5,129 bases of DNA from Gammaproteobacteria bacterium (lineage in GTDB: Bacteria; Pseudomonadota; Gammaproteobacteria; Steroidobacterales; Steroidobacteraceae): positions 1-5,129 of the forward strand of contig RGYP01000158.1 in assembly GCA_010031985.1 (NCBI GenBank), given 5' to 3'. Position 1 is the first letter of the stretch. Each line of letters opens with the position of its first letter. The notes below the pieces were generated by a model that did not search any database, was not told the origin of the DNA, and saw only the letters and a list, made by a program, of their open reading frames with translations. The translations under genes were made by a program, and so were the position numbers. Positions 1 to 5,129 of the stretch are shown piece by piece.

Positions 1-1090
1 GGATGCTGCGGTTGTAGCGGGTGATGACGTGAAAATTGCGTAACCCGACCCGCACGTTCGCTCGGTCGGCGAGTTCGGCGGGTACCAGGATGACTTGCGT
101 GTCGTCGCCGATCGATGCTGGCAGTGTGAAGCCGCGCGCGCGCGCGCCTGCGGCGGTTTCGTTGAGTTCGAGGTTGCGTCGATCGAGTATCGGCATCACC
201 GCGGCCATGGTGTCGGCGTCGGCCTCGGCGGTGATGATCGCTGGCTGCTCGCGCTGCCAACCGTGCTCGACGAAATAATTGGCCACGCTGCCGATCACGT
301 CGTCCCAGTTTTCGAAAAGATCGCGCCGCGCATCGCTCGCTCCATCGAGCGCGCCGTTGACCGCGTAGCGTCGGTAACTCGAGGGCATGAACTGCGGCGC
401 TCCCATTGCACCTGCATAGGAGCCGAGGGTGCTCAGCGGGTCGAGTTTTTCTTCGCGCACCAGCAACAGGAATTGTTCGAGCTCGGAGCGGAAGAATCGG
501 CTGCGCGGCGGATAGTCGAAGCCCAGCGTCATGAGCGCATCGAGCACGCGCCACGAGCCCTTGTTTCGACCGTAGTTGGTTTCGATGCCGATGATGGCGA
601 CGATGTACTCGGGCGAGACACCGGTTTTGGCATGCACGGCATCGAGCCGCGCGCTTTGACTGCGGGCGAACTCTACTCCGCGCGCGACGCGCTCGGCGCT
701 CACCAACCGATTGCTGTATTCGAACCAGCGCAGCACGCTCTCGGCGGGGCGGGTGATGGCGGCGATGATCCGCGGCTGACGCATGCCCTGCGCCAGCAGC
801 GCGCGGACGTCGGCGGCCGGAATGGAATTTTTGGCCGACACCTCGTCGATGAAGGCGCGGATGTCTTCGCGCTCGAGATCGAAGGGGGTCGGAGCCTCGG
901 GCAGCGGTGCCGCGACAGCCGCGGGCGGTATCGCCGGTGCGGGCGCGGGCGCGGGCGTCGACACGGCGGCCGGCACGGGCATGGCTGGCGTGGATTTCTT
1001 GGGCGGAGCAACGCAAGCGCCGAGCACGAGCAGGGGCAGCAGGGCAGCTGCGCGGAGACTGCGGCGGAGCGCAGCGTCGACGGTGATCAT
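1..1090 (-). CDS. mltB: Membrane-bound lytic murein transglycosylase B (GH103 family lipoprotein), C-terminus cut by window edge
   Basis: This enzyme cleaves the MurNAc-GlcNAc bond of peptidoglycan without hydrolysis, leaving a 1,6-anhydroMurNAc end; it would act in the periplasm, anchored to the outer membrane. I translated 363 residues by hand from the ATG at 1090. Residues 8-26 form a lipoprotein signal peptide with lipobox LGAC and acceptor Cys26; the +2 residue is Val, not Asp, which fits outer-membrane sorting. A Pro/Ala-rich linker (about 29-69) follows, then the catalytic domain. The family motif GIETNYGR puts the catalytic acid at Glu170. SYAGAMGAPQFMPSSY (224-239), ENWDDVIGSVANYF (260-273) and FHVITRYNRS (353-362) are further MltB signatures. 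E. coli MltB has 361 residues and ends roughly 25-30 residues after the last motif, so only a short tail is missing here. The start overlaps the rodA stop (TGATG), with a distant GGAAA 11 nt upstream, suggesting translational coupling. Confidence 0.95.
   Translation of the reverse strand, partial: MITVDAALRRSLRAAALLPLLVLGACVAPPKKSTPAMPVPAAVSTPAPAPAPAIPPAAVAAPLPEAPTPFDLEREDIRAFIDEVSAKNSIPAADVRALLAQGMRQPRIIAAITRPAESVLRWFEYSNRLVSAERVARGVEFARSQSARLDAVHAKTGVSPEYIVAIIGIETNYGRNKGSWRVLDALMTLGFDYPPRSRFFRSELEQFLLLVREEKLDPLSTLGSYAGAMGAPQFMPSSYRRYAVNGALDGASDARRDLFENWDDVIGSVANYFVEHGWQREQPAIITAEADADTMAAVMPILDRRNLELNETAAGARARGFTLPASIGDDTQVILVPAELADRANVRVGLRNFHVITRYNRSI
133..147. repeat. Alternating CG tract, 15 bp, inside mltB
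   Basis: A perfect run of seven CG units plus one C encodes the Ala-Arg-Ala-Arg part of the MltB C-terminal region (around residues 315-319). Such a tract can slip or adopt Z-form DNA under supercoiling; gain or loss of one dinucleotide would shift the frame. In this sequence the frame is intact on both sides. Confidence 0.6.
939..956. repeat. Three tandem GCGGGC hexamers in the MltB linker codons
   Basis: Three perfect 6-bp units in tandem encode alternating Pro and Ala in the MltB linker (about residues 45-51). Changes in unit number would keep the frame and only alter linker length. The segment lies between the lipid anchor and the catalytic domain, where such variation is usually tolerated. 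Confidence 0.7.
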
Positions 1091-1092
1091 CA
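1088..1092 (-). promoter_or_regulatory. TGATG stop/start overlap of rodA and mltB
   Basis: The rodA TGA (1092-1090) shares one base with the mltB ATG (1090-1088). A GGAAA lies 11 nt before the ATG, which is longer than the best spacing, so coupling to rodA translation is the likely mode. The arrangement places the glycan-cleaving enzyme on the same message as the glycan-making enzymes. Confidence 0.7.
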
Positions 1093-2220
1093 GGCGGCGA
1101 GTTTCCGGTTCGCGTACAACGACATCAGCATACCGAAGCCTGCGAGCAGGGTCACCATGGAAGTTCCGCCATAACTCACGAGCGGCAGCGGCACGCCGAC
1201 CACGGGTAGCAGACCACTCACCATGCCGGCGTTGATGAACACGTAGACAAAGAAAGTCGCTGCGAGGCTGCCCGACAGCAATCGCGCGAACGTGTCGCGC
1301 ATCTGCGAAGCCAGAAACAAGGCGCGCAACGTGACGAACACGTACAGACCGAGCAAAACGATGACACCGACGAGACCGAGCTCCTCGCCGATCACGGCGA
1401 ACACGAAATCTGTGGTTCGCTCGGGCAGAAAATCGAGTTGCCCTTGCGTGCCTTGCAGATAGCCCTTGCCGAACAGACCGCCGGAGCCGATGGCGATGGT
1501 CGACTGGATGATGTGATAGCCAGCGCCGAGTGGATCGGCCTGCGGATCGAGAAAAGTCAGCACGCGTTGTCGCTGGTAATCGTGCAGGAAAAACCAGCCG
1601 ATCGTGGCTGCGCCGATGCCGCTCACGGTCAGCAGCGCGATGTAGCGCAGCGCGAGACCGCCGAGCAGCACGACGATGAAGCCAGCCATCAGAATGAGCA
1701 GTCCGGTGCCGAGGTCGGGTTGCAAGATGGTGAGTGCGGTGGGCACTAAAATCACCGCCGCAAGCAGCAACAAGGTGCGTGGATCCGGTGGCAGGGGTCG
1801 CTCACGCAGCAGCCAGGCGCAAGCCATGGGCACCGCAATCTTCATGATTTCCGAGGGTTGAAAGCGCACGAAGCCGAGATCGAGCCAGCGCTGCGCGCCC
1901 TTGCCGATGTAGCCGATGGCATCGACGATGATGAGCAGTACGAGCCCGGCGAGGTATAGCCACGGGGTGATGCGTCGCAGCAGGCCGGGTCGCAACTGCG
2001 CGAGCGCCAGCATCAGCAAGGCGCCGAGCCCGAGTCGAATGCTGCCGCGCAGCACCGATTCCCAATCACCGCCCGACGAACTGAAGAGTACGAATTGTCC
2101 GTAGAGCGCGATCGCGGCGAGCCCGGCGACGAGCGGACCATCGAGGCGCAGCGTGCCGAGCAGCCGCGTCGTGCGGGTCAAGGTTCGTTGCGTGGCGCTT
2201 TCGACGTCTTCGCGCAGCAT
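1090..2220 (-). CDS. rodA: RodA, SEDS-family peptidoglycan glycosyltransferase of the elongasome
   Basis: RodA polymerises lipid II into glycan strands at the inner membrane, paired with PBP2, during cell elongation. The protein is a string of hydrophobic helices of normal length (376 residues from this start; E. coli RodA has 370). SEDS motifs, numbered from the ATG at 2226, are QRWLDLG (112-118), FQPSEIMK (122-129), QPDLGTGLL (169-177), GAGYHIIQSTIAIGSGG (234-250), LPERTTDFVFAVIGEELG (267-284) and PLPLVSYGGTSM (346-357). The Asp in TTDF (Asp273) matches the essential Asp of E. coli RodA (Asp262). I chose the ATG at 2220 because GAGGA at 2231-2227 lies 6 nt upstream of it. The ATG at 2226 overlaps the mrdA stop as ATGA but directly abuts that GAGGA, which is too close; it would add only Met-Ser. 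The 3' end shares one base with mltB. The family is certain; the exact start is fairly sure. Confidence 0.96.
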   Translation of the reverse strand: MLREDVESATQRTLTRTTRLLGTLRLDGPLVAGLAAIALYGQFVLFSSSGGDWESVLRGSIRLGLGALLMLALAQLRPGLLRRITPWLYLAGLVLLIIVDAIGYIGKGAQRWLDLGFVRFQPSEIMKIAVPMACAWLLRERPLPPDPRTLLLLAAVILVPTALTILQPDLGTGLLILMAGFIVVLLGGLALRYIALLTVSGIGAATIGWFFLHDYQRQRVLTFLDPQADPLGAGYHIIQSTIAIGSGGLFGKGYLQGTQGQLDFLPERTTDFVFAVIGEELGLVGVIVLLGLYVFVTLRALFLASQMRDTFARLLSGSLAATFFVYVFINAGMVSGLLPVVGVPLPLVSYGGTSMVTLLAGFGMLMSLYANRKLAA

Positions 2221-2222
2221 GC

Positions 2223-4157
2223 TCATTCCTCGGTCACTGCCGTGGCCGTGGCAGCGACGCGATCATCCGCGGCGGGTGGCGGCGGAAATTTGCGCAGCAG
2301 GTAAGCGTCCATCACCTTGCGCGCGATCGGCGCGGCGGTGCCGCTGCCGCTACGGCCGTTTTCGACGATCACCGCCAGCGCAATCTTTGGGGCCTCGACG
2401 GGGGCGAAGGCGACGAACCACGCGTGGTCACGTAGACGCTCGGCAATGGCGGCTTCGTTGTAGCGCGCATTTTGCGCGACCGTGAACACCTGTGCGGTGC
2501 CGGTTTTTCCGGCGATGCTGTAGGGCGCGCCGGCGGCCGATCGACTCGCCGTGCCACCTTGCATTACGGCGAGCATGCCGTCGATCACGCGTTCCCAATC
2601 CTCGGGCTTGCCGGCTTCGGGCCTTGGCAGCGGACGCGGCGCGAGTTCGGTGATTTTTTGGGTCTCGGGATCGCGCATCGCGCGCACCAGGCGTGGTCGA
2701 TAGTTCTTGCCACGAGTGGCCAGCACCGCCGTCATGTGCGCGAGCTGCAGCGGCGTACTCGTCATGTAGCCCTGTCCTATGCCAAAGATTACGGTCTCGC
2801 CCGGGAACCACACCTGATCCGCCTTCTTTTTGAACACCGTTTTTTTCCAGTCCGGCGAGGGCAGGATGCCCGCTTTCTCGCCACCGATGTCTATGCCCGT
2901 CGGTTCGCCGAGGCCGAACTCGGCCATGAAATCATGTAGTCGTCGGACGCCGATCTTGTTCGAGATGTCGTAAAAATAGGTATCGCAGGACTGTGCGATG
3001 GCCGTGCGCAGGTCGATCGTGCCGTGCCCCCGTGGCCGCCAGTCGCGAAAGCGATGACTGCTGCCGGGCAGCGAGAACCAGCCTGCGCAATAGTGCGGCT
3101 CGGTCGGTTGGACGACGCCATAGGTCAGCCCGGCGAGTGCCACCACGGGCTTGATCGTCGAGCCCGGCGGGTACGTGCCCCGCAGCGCGCGATTGAACAG
3201 CGGTTGATCGGGGTTTTCATTGAGTGCGCGAAACTCGGGGCGGGTCAGGCCGCGCGCAAACATGTTCGGATCGAAGCCGGGTCGACTGACGAGCGCGATG
3301 ATGTCGCCGTTGTTCGGGTCGAGCGCGACGATGGCGGCGCGCTGATCGCGAACGGCATCTTCGGCGACGCGCTGCACCTCGAGATCGAGCGTGAGCATGA
3401 GATCGGTTCCCGGATCGCCCGGTATCGCCGCCAGTTGCGCCTCGAGCCCGCCCGCTTTTTCGACCGAGCGACCGCGGGCATTGACCATGATTTCGCGTCG
3501 ACCATTGCGACCACGCAGTTGCTCCTCGAACGCGGCTTCGACGCCGACTTTGCCGATGGTCGAGGTACCCGCGTACTGCTCGCGATCGATTCGCGCCAGA
3601 TCGCTTTCGGAAATGGTGCCCACGTAGCCGAGTGCATGGACCGCCACCTCGCCCTGCGGGTAGCTGCGCGCCAGACGAGTGCGGATATCGACGCCCGGAA
3701 AGTCGAAGCGGTTCACCGCGAAGCGCGCCATGTCCTCATCGTTGAGGAAGAGGCGGATCGGCACGCTGTCGAAGGGTCTGCGCGAGCGGACGATCCGACG
3801 CAGATCGTCGATGTCGTCGGCGTCGATCAAGCCGATGCGTGCAAGTGCCTGCAGAGTCGCTTTGAGATCCGGCACCTCTTCGGGAACGAGTTCAAGCTGA
3901 TAAGCCGGCTTGTTCTCGGCGAGGATCGCGCCGTTGCGGTCGTAGATGATGCCGCGCGGCGCAGGCTGCGCCTCGATCCGCACGCGGTTACCCTGCGCAA
4001 GATCGGTGTATTCGTCGTGGCGCAGCACCTGCAGCCAGATGAGCCTGCTGAGCAGCACCAGCGTCAGGGCTGCGACGATGAAAACCGTCGCCAGCGCGCG
4101 CTGCTCGAACAATCTTTGTTCGATCCAGAAATCTTTGATGCGTCCGCGGATCCCCAT
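2223..4157 (-). CDS. mrdA: Penicillin-binding protein 2, elongation-specific D,D-transpeptidase
   Basis: PBP2 cross-links the stem peptides of new glycan made by RodA and is a beta-lactam target (mecillinam in E. coli). The 644 residues match the usual family length of about 630-650. A short cytoplasmic tail is followed by one membrane helix (about 21-45), the pedestal/dimer domain (about 60-240, with APRGIIYDRNG at 66-76 and IGKVGVEAAFEEQL at 201-214), and the transpeptidase domain (about 270-620). The catalytic motifs are complete: STIK with nucleophile Ser333 and Lys336, SCD at 390-392 in the SxN/SxD position, and KTGT at 551-554 (E. coli PBP2 has KSGT here, as I recall). GIGQGYMTSTPLQ (459-471) and AERLRDHAWF (572-581) are also typical. 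Cys357, Asp372, His378 and Cys391 may bind zinc (see findings). The tail is rich in Pro and Ala. The ATG is 25 bp after the mreD stop with only a weak GAGAG at about -15 to -11. Confidence 0.97.
   Translation of the reverse strand: MGIRGRIKDFWIEQRLFEQRALATVFIVAALTLVLLSRLIWLQVLRHDEYTDLAQGNRVRIEAQPAPRGIIYDRNGAILAENKPAYQLELVPEEVPDLKATLQALARIGLIDADDIDDLRRIVRSRRPFDSVPIRLFLNDEDMARFAVNRFDFPGVDIRTRLARSYPQGEVAVHALGYVGTISESDLARIDREQYAGTSTIGKVGVEAAFEEQLRGRNGRREIMVNARGRSVEKAGGLEAQLAAIPGDPGTDLMLTLDLEVQRVAEDAVRDQRAAIVALDPNNGDIIALVSRPGFDPNMFARGLTRPEFRALNENPDQPLFNRALRGTYPPGSTIKPVVALAGLTYGVVQPTEPHYCAGWFSLPGSSHRFRDWRPRGHGTIDLRTAIAQSCDTYFYDISNKIGVRRLHDFMAEFGLGEPTGIDIGGEKAGILPSPDWKKTVFKKKADQVWFPGETVIFGIGQGYMTSTPLQLAHMTAVLATRGKNYRPRLVRAMRDPETQKITELAPRPLPRPEAGKPEDWERVIDGMLAVMQGGTASRSAAGAPYSIAGKTGTAQVFTVAQNARYNEAAIAERLRDHAWFVAFAPVEAPKIALAVIVENGRSGSGTAAPIARKVMDAYLLRKFPPPPAADDRVAATATAVTEE
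2227..2231 (-). promoter_or_regulatory. Shine-Dalgarno for rodA, inside the 3' end of mrdA
   Basis: GAGGA on the minus strand encodes part of the last two Glu codons of PBP2. It sits 6 nt before the ATG at 2220 but directly touches the ATG at 2226. This spacing decides the rodA start in favour of 2220. A ribosome finishing mrdA would stop between this site and the new start, so reinitiation is likely. Confidence 0.7.
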
Positions 4158-4182
4158 CTTCGTGCCGCTCTCGCACCCGCGC

Positions 4183-4659
4183 TCAGCGCCGCGCGCGATT
4201 TTCGCTGGCCTGCCAGGCGGAGGTCAGCGGCCAAAGCATCGAGCCGACCACGATGGGCAACCAGCGCATCCAGCCGCCCGCGGCATGGCCGGTCCAGCCG
4301 TCGATCGCCCAGCTGACGGCTTCGCTCGCGAACAACAGGGCTGCAGCGAACACGGTTTGTTCGAACAGCGGCTTGTTGCGCACCAGCAAGTGCTGACGAA
4401 CCGCGACGTACGCCACGAGCGACAGCGCGAGTGCGTGCTGACCGAAGACCGCACCGCGATACACATCGAGTGCCAGACCGATGACGAAGCCGAGGGTGAT
4501 GCCGCCGACGCGGGGCGCGATCAACGACCAGAAAATCACGGCGATGACCGCGAGCGGCGGTCGGATCGCGGCGAGCCAGAACGGCAGGGGCAACACTTGC
4601 AGCACGAACGCCGCGAGCGTCGTCAGCACCAGGCGACTGCGAACGGTGCTCGCGATCAT
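4183..4659 (-). CDS. mreD: Rod shape-determining protein MreD
   Basis: MreD is a small polytopic inner-membrane protein that binds MreC and supports the MreB elongation machinery; it has no known enzymatic activity. From the ATG at 4659 it has 158 residues, close to E. coli MreD (162). It is mostly hydrophobic helices, with about five or six membrane segments (roughly 10-28, 33-49, 51-67, 74-88, 101-120 and 130-147). Family features are RPPLAVIAVIFW (33-44) and the stretch G-x3-G-x2-LDVYRG with the downstream FGQHALALS (57-80). The start was chosen because this ATG overlaps the mreC stop as ATGA. The longer reading frame begins at a TTG at 4695, which would run 40 bp into mreC, has no Shine-Dalgarno, and adds a non-hydrophobic extension. 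No clear Shine-Dalgarno precedes the ATG either, so translation probably depends on coupling to mreC. Confidence 0.92.
   Translation of the reverse strand: MIASTVRSRLVLTTLAAFVLQVLPLPFWLAAIRPPLAVIAVIFWSLIAPRVGGITLGFVIGLALDVYRGAVFGQHALALSLVAYVAVRQHLLVRNKPLFEQTVFAAALLFASEAVSWAIDGWTGHAAGGWMRWLPIVVGSMLWPLTSAWQASENRARR
4656..4659 (-). promoter_or_regulatory. ATGA stop/start overlap of mreC and mreD
   Basis: The mreD ATG (4659-4657) and the mreC TGA (4658-4656) share two bases. The preceding minus-strand bases are rich in C and lack a purine run, so there is no independent ribosome binding site. mreD translation therefore probably relies on ribosomes terminating on mreC. The overlap is seen directly; the coupling is inferred. 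Confidence 0.7.
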
Positions 4660-5129
4660 GGCGGTGGCGCAGCCGGGTGCACCGGCTTGAACCAAAGAAA
4701 TGCGACGACGCGATCGCGATCGAGCTTCGCCATGATCTTTGCCGTGACTTGCGCGAGTGGCGAGGCGCCATCACGACGCACCGCACTGACGCTGGCGACC
4801 GGATAGCCCGCCGGGAAGGTCTTGCCGAGACCCGAGGTGACGAGCAGGTCACCCTCGCGGATGTCGGACTGCAAGGGGAGATACGGCAGGCTGAGTTCTC
4901 CGTTGCGACCCGTGCCGAGCGCCAGGGTGCGCTGGCCGGTACGGGCAATCTGCACGGGTACTGCGTGTTCGGGATCGGCGAGCAGGATGATTTCGGTGCT
5001 CCACGGCCCGACGCGCAAGGCTTGACCGACGAGGCCTTCGCCCGCGATCACCGCCTGACCCTTGGCGATGCCGTGTGCCGCCCCGCGATCCACTGTGAAA
5101 CGCTGTCGCAAGCGGTTGCTCTCGACGGC
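4656..5129 (-). CDS. mreC: Rod shape-determining protein MreC, C-terminal 157 residues only
   Basis: MreC is a bitopic inner-membrane protein whose periplasmic beta-barrel domain forms filaments and binds PBP2, promoting active RodA-PBP2. The reading frame is open through the right edge, so the N-terminal half (membrane helix, coiled coil and first barrel) is outside; E. coli MreC has 367 residues. The visible part starts inside the family segment with NRLRQRFTVDRGAAHGI (fragment 5-21). It continues with GQAVIAGEGLVGQ (24-36), ADPEHAVPVQIARTGQRTLALGTG (51-74 of the fragment) and the highly typical DIREGDLLVTSGLG (89-102) with FPAGYPVASV (105-114). It ends with WFKPVHPAAPPP, a short Pro/Ala tail. 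The TTG at 5111-5109 could be mistaken for a start, but the residues upstream of it (AVESNR) already match MreC, so it is an internal Leu codon. mreB is expected further upstream. Confidence 0.95.
   Translation of the reverse strand, partial: AVESNRLRQRFTVDRGAAHGIAKGQAVIAGEGLVGQALRVGPWSTEIILLADPEHAVPVQIARTGQRTLALGTGRNGELSLPYLPLQSDIREGDLLVTSGLGKTFPAGYPVASVSAVRRDGASPLAQVTAKIMAKLDRDRVVAFLWFKPVHPAAPPP

Noticed and set aside
95..1174. A 359-codon plus-strand reading frame opposite mltB
   Set aside because: The minus strand encodes a complete MltB catalytic domain with its motifs. The plus-strand product is low in complexity, rich in His, Gly and Arg, and crosses into rodA, so it is a shadow.
4158..4182. 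A promoter in the mreD-mrdA gap
   Set aside because: The gap is only 25 bp, GC-rich and without -10 or -35-like sequences. It holds at most a weak ribosome binding site.
3024..4316. A 430-codon open reading frame on the plus strand, opposite mrdA
   Set aside because: It is the antisense shadow of mrdA and part of mreD. Its translation is rich in Arg, Ala, Asp and His with no recognisable domain, while the opposite strand encodes an unmistakable PBP2. GC-rich codon use removes stop codons from antisense frames.
4183..4695. A longer MreD of 170 residues starting at TTG 4695
   Set aside because: It needs a rare start codon with no Shine-Dalgarno and a 40-bp overlap with mreC. The ATG at 4659 makes a standard ATGA overlap and gives the usual family length.
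3946..4806. A 286-codon plus-strand frame, and a 294-codon minus-strand frame at 4064-4948 in another register, across mreD
   Set aside because: Both cross the ends of real genes (mreC, mreD, mrdA) and give Arg/Ser/Ala-rich translations without membrane segments or known motifs. MreD and MreC in the other frames explain the sequence.
4656..5111. A complete 151-residue protein starting at TTG 5111
   Set aside because: The frame is open to the window edge, and the upstream residues continue the MreC family sequence, so this is an internal codon of a truncated mreC.

Overview
The window is a stretch of a rod-shape (elongasome) gene cluster, with every gene on the minus strand. Transcription runs from the right edge to the left in the order mreC (3' part only), mreD, mrdA (PBP2), rodA, mltB (C-terminus cut by the left edge). 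Nearly every base is coding. The only gap of any size is 25 bp, between mreD and mrdA, and no RNA gene, mobile element, CRISPR array or clear promoter or terminator was seen. The base composition is GC-rich, and PBP2, RodA and MltB all have the proteobacterial type of sequence. The order mreC-mreD-mrdA-rodA-mltB is, from memory, typical of GC-rich gammaproteobacteria such as Xanthomonadales and Nevskiales and their relatives; Enterobacteria instead keep mreBCD and mrdAB apart. I cannot name a species.

Layout from right to left. 5129-4656: the last 157 residues of MreC. 4659-4183: MreD, whose ATG overlaps the mreC stop as ATGA. 4157-2223: PBP2, the class B transpeptidase, with all three catalytic motifs and a plausible variant zinc site. 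2220-1090: RodA, the SEDS glycosyltransferase, with its start placed by a Shine-Dalgarno sequence inside the end of mrdA. 1090-1: a lipoprotein lytic transglycosylase of the MltB family, joined to rodA by a TGATG overlap.

The genes form one functional set. MreC and MreD are membrane partners of the MreB filament. RodA polymerises glycan strands, PBP2 cross-links them and is thought to be activated through MreC, and MltB cleaves glycan strands. Stop/start overlaps at three of the four junctions point to one polycistronic message with translational coupling. mreB probably lies just beyond the right edge, which is inference.

This is a well-conserved housekeeping region. I found no sign of an undescribed system. 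The most interesting detail is the Cys/Asp/His/Cys set in PBP2 at the positions of a zinc site reported in Acinetobacter PBP2.
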